55,239 bases of DNA from an uncultured Oscillospiraceae bacterium (GTDB lineage Bacteria > Bacillota > Clostridia > Oscillospirales > Oscillospiraceae), in assembly GCA_949948775.1 (NCBI GenBank), contig CATLHC010000007.1:1-55239 (forward strand), given 5' to 3'. This document shows positions 15,068 through 22,363 of the stretch, piece after piece. The notes beneath the pieces were generated by a model. The model was given only the letters and a program-made list of their open reading frames with translations. It searched no databases and was not told where the DNA came from. Positions within the stretch are counted from its first letter, which is position 1. Each line of letters starts with the position of its first letter. The translations under genes and the position numbers were made by a program.

Positions 15068-16115
15068 CAGCGCCACCCTCCAGCAACAGCAGTGATTCCA
15101 CCGGCAGGCAGATGTCCAGCTCGTCCGCCCGCAATTGATTCCAGATCCGTTTTTCCGTCTCCCAACCGATGGGGACCGCGCGCTCCCTGTCTGCGGGCCG
15201 GAGCATGACCGTCACGGAAAAGGGATTTTCGATCACCTCCGTCACCCGGCAGCGGATCACGTTTTCCGTGCCTCCGACGCGCACGTCGTGCATGCGGATG
15301 CCCACATAGCGGGCGTTTTCGGCGGGTCCCGTCACCGACAGCGCCATCTCCCATTCCGAGGCATAGACGCGGTTCTCCCCCACGCGCCGGACGGCGGAGA
15401 TATTTTTGCAGCCGGTCAGCGCGGCCCCGGCCCTCGTGCGCGGGGCGGAGAAAACGGCGTCTCGCCCGCCGCAGACGTCGACCCGCCCGTGGCTGATCAC
15501 CGCGATGGCGTCCGCCATCCGGTAGACCTCGTCCCGGTCGTGGGACACCAGAAGGGCGGTCTTCCCGAAGGAGCGGATTACCCCCCGCACCTCCTGCTCC
15601 AGACGAAAGCGCAGATGGCTGTCCAGGGCGGAAAAGGGCTCGTCCAGCAGCAGAATGCGGGGCGCCGACACCAGGATGCGGGCCAGCGCCGTCCGCTGCT
15701 GCTGCCCGCCGGACAGCTGACGGGGATATCGCCCCGACAGCTCGGACAGGCCGAAGCTGTCCATCACCTGCCGCACGGCGCGCTCCCGTTTTGCCCTGTC
15801 CTTTTCCCGTTTTGCCCCGGCGCGGATGTTCTGGAGCACGGTCATGTTGGGGAACAGCGCGTAATTCTGAAACAGCAGCCCCACGCGCCGCTCCTGGGGC
15901 GACAGGTTGACGCCCCGCTCGGAGTCGAACAGCGTCACACCGTCCACGACGATGCGGCCGCTGTCCGGCGTTTCAATGCCGGCGACGCATTTAAGGGTCA
16001 TGCTCTTGCCACAGCCGGAGGCGCCTAAAAGGGCGAGGGTTTCGCCGCCCGCCTCAAACCGGATGTCTAAAGAAAACGCGCCCAGCTTCTTCTTGATGTC
16101 CACGAAAACAGACAT
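15051..16115 (-). CDS. modC: Molybdate ABC transporter ATP-binding protein ModC
   Basis: A 354-residue ATPase. Residues 1 to about 235 form the nucleotide-binding domain: LLGASGCGKSM is Walker A, FQNYALFPNMTV contains the Q-loop, RQLSGGQQQRTALARIL is the signature, LLLDEPFSALD is Walker B and LLVSHDRDEVY the H-loop. The C-terminal 110 residues form a TOBE/MOP-like regulatory domain that binds molybdate in homologues. The start codon abuts the modB stop with no gap. The gene lies in the modA-modB-modC order expected for molybdate import. Confidence 0.93.
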   Translation of the reverse strand: MSVFVDIKKKLGAFSLDIRFEAGGETLALLGASGCGKSMTLKCVAGIETPDSGRIVVDGVTLFDSERGVNLSPQERRVGLLFQNYALFPNMTVLQNIRAGAKREKDRAKRERAVRQVMDSFGLSELSGRYPRQLSGGQQQRTALARILVSAPRILLLDEPFSALDSHLRFRLEQEVRGVIRSFGKTALLVSHDRDEVYRMADAIAVISHGRVDVCGGRDAVFSAPRTRAGAALTGCKNISAVRRVGENRVYASEWEMALSVTGPAENARYVGIRMHDVRVGGTENVIRCRVTEVIENPFSVTVMLRPADRERAVPIGWETEKRIWNQLRADELDICLPVESLLLLEGGADAESS

Positions 16116-16805
16116 TCAGCGCCCCTCTTTCTCTTTCGGCGCCGCGCTCTTCTTTTCCAGCATGTTGACCGCCAGGAGCACCGCGAAGGAAATCGCCATG
16201 TTTACCATGACCCATTGAAACGCCAGGGCGTCGTCATTGGTGCGCCACAGCTGATAGACGGTGGTGGAGATGGTGGCGGTTCGCCCGGGGGTGTATCCGG
16301 CGATCATGCTGGTCGCGCCGTATTCGCCCAGGGCGCGGGCAAAGGCCAGCACCGCGCCCGCCAGAATCCCCTGCCGGCAGCAGGGCATTCGGATGCGCCA
16401 GAAGATATAGGCGTTGGACAGGCCGAGGCTCTGCCCGGAATAGGCCAGCGTCTCGTCAAAGGACTCAAAAGCGCCCCGTGCGGTGCGGTACATTAAGGGG
16501 AAAACCACCACCACGGTGGCAAAAATGGCGGACCACCAGGTCATGGTCAGCTTCACGCCCAGCGTGCGCAGGGCCCACGCGCCGACGGGGCGCTTGGGTC
16601 CCAGCACCCGCAGGAGGAGATACCCGACAACGGTGGGGGGGAGGACCAGGGGCATGGTCAGGAAAACGTCCAGTACGCCTTTCACTAAGCGGGGCGCCTT
16701 TGCGATATGGAACGCGGCAAAAATTCCCGCAAAAAACACAATGACGGTGCTGATTCCCGCAATGCGCAGCGAATTCAGCAGGGGAAACCAATCCAATGCT
16801 CTCAC
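16116..16805 (-). CDS. modB: Molybdate ABC transporter permease ModB
   Basis: A 229-residue inner-membrane permease with five to six hydrophobic helices. TMPLVLPPTVVGYLLL and FARALGEYGATSMIAGYTPG are ModB-specific; the latter is the coupling (EAA-like) loop that docks on ModC. It begins 42 bases after the modA stop. Length and hydropathy are normal for ModB. Confidence 0.93.
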   Translation of the reverse strand: MRALDWFPLLNSLRIAGISTVIVFFAGIFAAFHIAKAPRLVKGVLDVFLTMPLVLPPTVVGYLLLRVLGPKRPVGAWALRTLGVKLTMTWWSAIFATVVVVFPLMYRTARGAFESFDETLAYSGQSLGLSNAYIFWRIRMPCCRQGILAGAVLAFARALGEYGATSMIAGYTPGRTATISTTVYQLWRTNDDALAFQWVMVNMAISFAVLLAVNMLEKKSAAPKEKEGR

Positions 16806-16847
16806 AGCCCTTCTGCTTTTGTCCGCATGGGATGGGGGCGGCCTACC

Positions 16848-17672
16848 TCACGCGATGGGAGTGAAGCCCACCCGCTCGAAAACGGCGTCGGCGCCGTCGG
16901 AGGTGAGGAATTCCAGGAAAGCCTTCGCGGCGTCGGCGCTTTGGGAACCCTTCACAACCGCCGCAGGGTAGATGACCTGACCGCACATCTCGGCGGTGGC
17001 GGTGTCCGCCACCGTGAGGCCGGCGGAAAAAGCGTCGGTCTGATAGATGATCCCGCAGTCGACAGCGGCCTCGCTGACCTGGGTGGTGACCTCCTTGACG
17101 TTGCCGCCGTAGGTGACGCAGCCGGCGGCGGCCAGGTCCTCCTCGCTCAGATCAAAATACTGCAGAATCTTCTGGGTATACTGGCCCACGGGCACGTCGC
17201 TGTTGCCCATGGCCAGCATGATGGAGCCATCCTTCAAACCGGCGGCCATGTCGCCGTAGGAACGGATGCCGGAGGGGTTCCCCTCGGGGACGGCCAAAGC
17301 CACCTTGTTCTCCAAAATATTGAAGCGGGTGCCTTCGAGGACGTAATCCAGCCCATCCGTATTGACGGAGGAATCGGCGGTGATGTCCAGCTGGTCCATC
17401 TGCTTCTGGCCGGCGGAAATAAAGACGTCCGCGTTCGCGCCCTCCTGGATCTGGGTCTTCAAGGTGCCCGAGGAGTCAAAGTTGAACACGAGGGTGATAT
17501 TTTTATGGTCCTCCATGTACTGATCGCCCAGCTCGGTGAGGGTCTCCTGCATGGAGGCGGCGGCAAAAACGGTCAGCTCCGTCTTTTCGCCGGGTCCCTG
17601 CCCGCAGCCGCAGAGGAGCAGCGACAGGGCCAGCGCCAGCGCCGGTACAAGGATTTTTTTTGTGTTTGTCAT
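16848..17672 (-). CDS. modA: Molybdate-binding lipoprotein ModA
   Basis: A 274-residue extracellular binding protein, tethered as a lipoprotein: a hydrophobic leader ends with LLCGC, giving lipid-modified Cys23. Mature blocks typical of ModA include TVFAAASMQETLTELG, FNFDSSGTLKTQI, DVFISAGQKQMD and the late YPAAVVKGSQ. The Ser residues in the AAASM and SSGTL segments match those that bind the oxyanion in ModA. GAGGGAG stands 8 bases before the ATG. As first gene of the operon it follows the Moco riboswitch and attenuator, so cofactor level should control the whole unit. Confidence 0.94.
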   Translation of the reverse strand: MTNTKKILVPALALALSLLLCGCGQGPGEKTELTVFAAASMQETLTELGDQYMEDHKNITLVFNFDSSGTLKTQIQEGANADVFISAGQKQMDQLDITADSSVNTDGLDYVLEGTRFNILENKVALAVPEGNPSGIRSYGDMAAGLKDGSIMLAMGNSDVPVGQYTQKILQYFDLSEEDLAAAGCVTYGGNVKEVTTQVSEAAVDCGIIYQTDAFSAGLTVADTATAEMCGQVIYPAAVVKGSQSADAAKAFLEFLTSDGADAVFERVGFTPIA

Positions 17673-17760
17673 CTTATTTTCTCCCTCTTGTTGATTATCG
17701 CAAAAAAACTGTTACCATTGTGGCTGCGGGGCACGCCGGCAGCGGTGTTCTCCAATTTAT

Positions 17761-17795
17761 AGGAAACGGTCGAGGTGCAAGCTCGGCCGTTTCCT
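17761..17795 (-). promoter_or_regulatory. Second leader hairpin before modA
   Basis: On the minus strand AGGAAACGGCCGAG and CTCGACCGTTTCCT form a 14-bp stem between the attenuator terminator and the modA ribosome binding site. No T run follows, so it may protect or process the mRNA rather than end it. Confidence 0.5.
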
Positions 17796-17797
17796 AT

Positions 17798-17846
17798 TGG
17801 AAAAGAAAAGAAACGACAGACTGCCTGAAGAAAGCGGCAGTCTGTC
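17798..17846 (-). terminator. Attenuator terminator in the modA leader
   Basis: Minus strand: GACAGACTGCC, a 10-base loop, GGCAGTCTGTC, then GTTTCTTTTCTTTT. It lies between the riboswitch and modA on the same strand, as expected for transcriptional attenuation. Confidence 0.82.
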
Positions 17847-17897
17847 AATCGACACAATCACACAAGGGATACGCCGGAGGGCGTAACCCTGATTCAT

Positions 17898-18017
17898 TAT
17901 GCTGCTTCCTTCTCAAACACGGAAAGCTATGCCGTTTCCAGCATAACTCTGGGACCTGCTTCCAGGTCGGCCGCATTCCATAGCGAATGCCTTAGGCAAT
18001 GGCGGCTCGGAGGCATA
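17898..18017 (-). promoter_or_regulatory. Probable molybdenum cofactor (Moco) riboswitch
   Basis: On the minus strand an outer TATGC/GCATA stem encloses CCTCCGAGCCGCC, then CCTAAG ... TATGG (the 11-nt tetraloop receptor halves), GGCCGACCTGGAAGCAGGTC, and a TATGCTG-GAAA-CGGCATA hairpin whose GAAA loop can dock in the receptor. The GAGCCGCC and GACCTGG blocks and the receptor-loop pair match my recollection of the Moco RNA class. It is followed by a terminator and the molybdate/Moco operon, which fits cofactor feedback. The class assignment is from memory of the motif and genomic context, without a covariance search. Confidence 0.75.
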
Positions 18018-18035
18018 TTCACTTTTAATGATAAA

Positions 18036-18064
18036 ATTATCGCATACTTCATGCGGTAAGTCAA
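18036..18064 (-). promoter_or_regulatory. Promoter of the molybdate/Moco operon
   Basis: Minus strand TTGACT (18059-18064), 17-base spacer, GATAAT (18036-18041). The start would be about 10 bases ahead of the riboswitch stem. It is divergent from the RNA copy 2 promoter. Confidence 0.7.
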
Positions 18065-18198
18065 GGGGAACCTGAAAAAACGTCGAAAGCTATCCGCGCC
18101 GCAGAATGTCTGCGGTTCATTTTATCGTGCGGGGATAGTTTATTTGTACAAACCGAAACGACCTGGTTTGGAAATTGTGACAAAAATCACAAATTCGC

Positions 18199-18227
18199 TT
18201 GACAAGCGCATCGTCTTGTATTATAAA
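18199..18227 (+). promoter_or_regulatory. Sigma-A promoter of structured RNA copy 2
   Basis: TTGACA (18199-18204), 17-base spacer, TATAAA (18222-18227). The stretch TTGTATTATAAAAATACATG is nearly the same as in copy 1. An upstream CAAACC/GGTTTG inverted repeat and AAAATCAC are shared with copy 1. Confidence 0.75.
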
Positions 18228-18233
18228 AATACA

Positions 18234-18446
18234 TGTGAGGAGAGATGTTGTCCTGCGCCGCAGCGGCGCTGGGCAGCGGCGCCCGACAGGAAAGGCGACC
18301 CCGTTCCGTTCCCAGGAAGACTGACGTTTAAAGGCTTTGGACAATCCGGCGTGAAATGAGCCGGGGTCCGGCCGGTGCCAGTCGGGCGGACCGGGGTCGC
18401 TTTAATGTCCAAACTTGTTGTATCTTATTAATACAAGTTTGTGAGG
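18234..18446 (+). ncRNA. Structured RNA, copy 2 (free-standing)
   Basis: Homologous to 1841-2050. Stem A is identical: GCCCGAC (18281-18287) with GTCGGGC (18381-18387). Stem B is GCGACCCC (18295-18302) with GGGGTCGC (18393-18400) and interleaves with A as a pseudoknot. The inner hairpin is CCGGC/GCCGG, where copy 1 has CGGCA/TGCCG, so bases changed in pairs. The end hairpin is AAACTTGT/ACAAGTTT (18411-18440). No plus-strand gene follows for 1.3 kb; the next gene is antisense pepP. It is therefore more likely a stand-alone RNA than a leader. No T-rich terminator is evident after the last hairpin, so the 3' end is uncertain. Confidence 0.7.
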
Positions 18447-18516
18447 GACACTCCGGCGTGAAACGGCGAACCTATGGCGCGGTATACGCTGCAAAACTTC
18501 CCGGTGGGGCGGAGCG

Positions 18517-19590
18517 TTACAAGACGGTGAGTTCCTTTGGAAACTCCGTCAGGTTTTTTGTCCCTTCTGGAGAAAGCCACACCATATCCTCGATGCGCAC
18601 GCCGAACCTCCCCTCCAGATAGATTCCGGGCTCCACAGTGACGATGTTACCCTGCTGGAACACATCCCGACTGCCTTGGGCGGCGCGCAGGCCGTCGTGG
18701 CAGACCAGCCCCACGGAGTGCCCCAACCCGTGGCCGAAAGCGCCGGCGAACTCCGAACCGTCAATGACATCCCTGCCGGCGGCGTCCACCTCGTGCCCGC
18801 TTTTTCCGGGGGCGATGGCCGCGATGCCCGCCGTCTGCGCCTGCAGTACGGTGTTATAGGCCCGCTTCATCTCATCGCCGACCCGCCCCAGCGCAAAGGT
18901 CCGGGTCATATCGGAGCAGTAGCCGCCCACCTTGACGCCGATGTCCATGGTGATGAAATCGCCGTTTTGGATTTTCCGCCCACCGGGGAAGCCATGGGGC
19001 AGGGAGGTGTTCTCGCCGCTGAGAATGATGACGGGAAAGGCCAGCCCCTCCGCGCCGTTTTTGTAAAAGCGGTAGACGAGCTCGGCCACCAGGTCCTGCT
19101 CGGAGACGCCTGGCTTGATCAGCGGGAGCAGCTCACGGAGGGAGCGCTCCACGATGCGCTGTGCTCGAACGGTGCACGCCACCTCTTGGGGAAATTTGAC
19201 CTGACGCAGCGTCTCAATGCAGCCGTCCAGCCAGGTGACGGGAACCGGGAGCTGCGCTTTCCAGCGGTCGGCGTCGGCCACGGTCAGCGTGTGGTTTTCC
19301 ATGGCCACCCTGGAGATGCCCTGTCGGAGAACGACCTCTCTGATATAGGGGATGAAGCCGTCCTGGGCCATCTCCAGGCAGACCCCGGAATCCGCGAAGT
19401 GCCGACGGGCGGCCTCAATGGTGCGGAAATCCGTAAAGTACCAGCTCCGGGCAGGGGTGACCAGCAGCACGGCCCCGGCAAAAAAATCAGTGAGATAAAA
19501 CAGATTGGTGGAGGAGGTGACAAGGGCGGCCTCCACTCCGTCCCGCTTCAGCCGGGACTGAAAATTCCGAAGCTTCTCAAAAGACGCCAT
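18517..19590 (-). CDS. Xaa-Pro aminopeptidase/dipeptidase (M24 family)
   Basis: A 357-residue metallopeptidase that removes N-terminal residues before proline. The N-terminal creatinase-like domain (about 1-125) has TNLFYLTDF. The pita-bread catalytic domain carries all five metal ligands: the two Asp in DIGVKVGGYCSDMTRTFALG, the His in FGHGLGHSVGL, and the Glu residues in EPGIYLEGRFGVRIEDMV. No signal peptide is seen, so it is cytoplasmic. It is divergent from the LysR gene at 19776 and near a peptide importer, so it probably helps to digest imported proline peptides. Confidence 0.93.
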   Translation of the reverse strand: MASFEKLRNFQSRLKRDGVEAALVTSSTNLFYLTDFFAGAVLLVTPARSWYFTDFRTIEAARRHFADSGVCLEMAQDGFIPYIREVVLRQGISRVAMENHTLTVADADRWKAQLPVPVTWLDGCIETLRQVKFPQEVACTVRAQRIVERSLRELLPLIKPGVSEQDLVAELVYRFYKNGAEGLAFPVIILSGENTSLPHGFPGGRKIQNGDFITMDIGVKVGGYCSDMTRTFALGRVGDEMKRAYNTVLQAQTAGIAAIAPGKSGHEVDAAGRDVIDGSEFAGAFGHGLGHSVGLVCHDGLRAAQGSRDVFQQGNIVTVEPGIYLEGRFGVRIEDMVWLSPEGTKNLTEFPKELTVL

Positions 19591-19686
19591 GGGATACCAA
19601 ATCCTTTCCGCTGAAAATGCGCCGTCTCAACGCGCTTTTATGATACCGTCGATATGCTCTTTTGTCCAATATCAACTGATAATAAG

Positions 19687-19708
19687 TTCATATCGAATCG
19701 CATATGAA
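19687..19708. promoter_or_regulatory. Candidate LysR operator in divergent promoter region
   Basis: TTCATAT-N8-ATATGAA is a perfect 7-bp inverted repeat between the divergent pepP and lysR starts. Size and position fit a LysR-type site (ATAT/ATAT-like arms), though no footprint-like second site is obvious. Confidence 0.4.
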
Positions 19709-19775
19709 ACATGATTCCAGGCGCCTGCGTCTGGAACGCGGGGCCGGAAAAAATTGAGAAAAGAGATGAAAGGGT

Positions 19776-20681
19776 ATGGATCTTGTTCAGCTGAAGTATT
19801 TTGCGGCCGTGGCGGAGGCGGGTCACCTGACCAACGCCGCGAAGAAATTGAACGTAGCCCAGCCCGCGCTGAGCGTAAGCATCGCGCGTCTTGAAAAGGA
19901 GGTGGGCGTCCCCCTGTTTGACCGGGTGGGGCGGAGCATCTACCTCAATAAATTCGGTGAGATCTACCTGAGTTACGTGGAGCAGGCGCTGGACATGATG
20001 AGAAAAGGCCAGCAGGCGGTGGACAAATATTCGGAGAAGCTGGAGGACGTTTTAAACTTGGGCGTCGTCAGCAAGCCCTTGGCCTGGAACATGCTGGAGA
20101 GCTTCAAGGAGCGTTATCCGGACAGCCAGATCCGTCAGACCGAGATCTCCGCTGAGCACATGGAGGAGGAGCTGCGAAAGGGGACCGTGGACTATGTGAT
20201 CTCCAGCCGCCTGACCTTGGCTCCCGGCCTGGTGTGCGAGGTGTTTCGGGAGGACCCCGTGGTGTTGGCCGTGCCCGCAACCCATCCCCTGGCCGGCCGA
20301 AAATGGATTCGCTTGAAAGAGGCGCAGGGCGAACGGTTCGCCTGCCTGCCCGCGGGATACGAGTATCGAACCCTTGTGGAGGAGATGTGCCGGGATGCCG
20401 GCTTTACGCCGGACGTGGCGGTGGAGTGCTTTCACTGCCATATGGCGGGGGTGGCGGCCTCCGGAAAGGCCGTGGCGCTGATGGTTGAAAACCGGGCCGC
20501 GCAAAGCACCTATGGAGAGCGGGTCAAATTTGTCCCGATTCGGGATCCGGTATAGACCCGGAACCAGTATATCATATGGCGGGCCGGCCACCACTTTAAT
20601 AAGATTGCCAGGGAGTTCAGAAGCTACCTGCGTTCCTATCATGAGGACCGAGGCGCGCCGGAGTGCGGCGGCTGCGAATAG
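19776..20681 (+). pseudogene. LysR-type regulator interrupted by an in-frame TAG
   Basis: The first 259 codons encode a LysR regulator: a winged helix (LKYFAAVAEAGHLTNAAKKL, LEKEVGVPLFDRVG) and most of the effector domain. TAG at 20553-20555 then stops it. The same frame goes on for 41 sense codons to a second TAG at 20679-20681, reading TRNQYIIWRAGHHFNKIARE, which is the usual C-terminal strand and helix of LysR proteins. With the amber codon bridged, the protein is about 301 residues, the normal size. So a nonsense change has probably removed the tail; a sequencing error or read-through is possible. It is divergent from pepP and upstream of opp, so it was likely a peptide-use regulator. Confidence 0.8.
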
Positions 20682-20838
20682 CGCCCGCCGGATGAACCGG
20701 CACGCGGCCGTGCATCGCTGGAAAACGAGAAAAACCAAGCCGTGGTATTCGCGTGGAGCCGGCAGGAGTCAGGGGGCGCCCGACAGCTTTCCCGTTATTT
20801 TGATAATAAAATCATTATGAGCCCATCACAAACGTATA

Positions 20839-20868
20839 TTGGACATATTGAACTGCGGGAGATATGAT
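20839..20868 (+). promoter_or_regulatory. Possible promoter of the opp operon
   Basis: TTGGAC, an 18-base spacer and TATGAT lie 64 bases before the oppB-like ATG. The region 20682-20931 holds no other gene. The match is moderate. Confidence 0.35.
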
Positions 20869-20931
20869 AATCACCATATAGGGGGCACTTTGCACAAGAC
20901 ATTGGGGAACTGAAACCTGGAGGGGGTACGT

Positions 20932-22350
20932 ATGAAGGAAAAATTCGACAAGTTGATCACGCGGGCGTTTGCCAAGCCCTTGTACCGCGCCGCGGTGATC
21001 CTGCTGGGGCTGCCCACCATGCTGGCGGCGATTTTGGGTTTCCTCGCCACCCGTAGGAGGGAGTCGGATGAGTATCGGACTTATTTGTCCGCCGCGCGGG
21101 ATCTGGCGGAAAAGGACGGGACCTTGGCGTCCATCCGAGAGAAGGCGCGCGCCTATTTGACCAAAAAATATGAGCACTTCGGCAAGCAAGCCGAGGAAGC
21201 CGAGTTCGAAAAAGAGCTTGAACGCCAGATCCAGCAGGACGAGAACACCGAGATCGCCGCCCGGGTGGACGCGATGTACGCGCAAGAGGGGAAGGAGGGC
21301 CGCCAGAGCTTTGTGCAGTTTCTCTGCAAAGCCCTGGACAACAGGGGGGTGCTGGCGCTTTCGGTCGTCACCTCCTTCCCCATGTATGTCCTGCTGCTCA
21401 TCTTTTCCAACGCCTACGCCCGCTACATATTTGAGCGCCTGATCATGATGGTCTTCGTGGCCTTCGGCGTTGTGTTTGTGGTGTTCACCATTTTGCACTT
21501 CGCGTCCTCCAGCCCGGCGGCCAACGTGCTGGGCGAAACCGCCACCCAGGAAAAGATCGACGATTTTAACCGGGTGTACGGTCTGGACCAACCCTATATT
21601 GTCCAGCTGTTCAACAACTTTAAAAACTTGGCCACCTTCAAGCTGGGCAATTCTTATGTGGGCAACGAGGACGTCATGGTCGCGATCATGAGAAAATTCC
21701 CCGTCACCGTCGAGATGACGGTGTACGCGTTTTTAATTGCGCTGGTCATTGCCCTGCCCATTGGGATCATATCGGCGGTGAAGCCGAACACGGCTTTTGA
21801 CTATGTGTTCATGTTCATCGCCCTGGTGGGCCTGTCCCTGCCAGCGTTCTGGTTCGGTATGATCATGATCCTGAACTTTTCCATCAACTCGCATCTGCTC
21901 CCGGCCTCTTACATAGAGGGCAATAAGCTGTCGCTGTTGATGCCGGCCCTGGTCGCCGGGACCCATCTGGCCGCCAGCCTGGCGAGAAATACCCGGTCCG
22001 CGCTACTGGAGGTGCTCAATCAGGACTATATCGTGACCGCCCGCGCCAAGGGTCTGAGCAATCTCCGGGTCATCATCAAGCACGGTCTGGGCAACGCTAT
22101 GATCCCCATTGTCACCGTGGCTGGTCTTCAGTTCGGCGGCTCCTTGGGCGGGTCCGCCGTGATTGAAAAGGTATTCAACGTAAAGGGCATCGGGAGCTAC
22201 GTGGTCGACAAGCAGTTTCTCCCCGACATCCCGGCCATTCTGGGCGGCGTGGTCTACGTCTCCATTGTCATCAGCTTGGTGAACCTGGCGGTGGACCTGT
22301 TGTACGTGTGGCTTGATCCCCGCATTAAGTCCAGATTGAAGAGCCAGTGA
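20932..22350 (+). CDS. Oligopeptide ABC transporter permease, OppB/DppB type, with N-terminal extension
   Basis: A 472-residue permease, against about 310-330 for typical OppB. The extra N-terminal 165 residues hold one helix (about 20-40), a charged, probably coiled-coil stretch (about 50-125, rich in Glu, Lys and Arg) and a second helix (about 137-160). The canonical part starts near RYIFERLIMMVFVAFGVVFV. The coupling loop is seen in LNQDYIVTARAKGLSNLRVI, and GGSAVIEKVFNVKGIG is a family block. GGAGGG precedes the ATG. It starts a five-gene operon (permease, permease, two ATPases, binding protein). Confidence 0.88.
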   Translation: MKEKFDKLITRAFAKPLYRAAVILLGLPTMLAAILGFLATRRRESDEYRTYLSAARDLAEKDGTLASIREKARAYLTKKYEHFGKQAEEAEFEKELERQIQQDENTEIAARVDAMYAQEGKEGRQSFVQFLCKALDNRGVLALSVVTSFPMYVLLLIFSNAYARYIFERLIMMVFVAFGVVFVVFTILHFASSSPAANVLGETATQEKIDDFNRVYGLDQPYIVQLFNNFKNLATFKLGNSYVGNEDVMVAIMRKFPVTVEMTVYAFLIALVIALPIGIISAVKPNTAFDYVFMFIALVGLSLPAFWFGMIMILNFSINSHLLPASYIEGNKLSLLMPALVAGTHLAASLARNTRSALLEVLNQDYIVTARAKGLSNLRVIIKHGLGNAMIPIVTVAGLQFGGSLGGSAVIEKVFNVKGIGSYVVDKQFLPDIPAILGGVVYVSIVISLVNLAVDLLYVWLDPRIKSRLKSQ

Positions 22351-22363
22351 GGGGTGGGCAACG

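Noticed and set aside
20553-20555. TAG in lysR as a pyrrolysine codon
   Set aside because: No pylS/pylT or methylamine methyltransferase genes are here, and the site is in an ordinary regulator, so a nonsense change is simpler.
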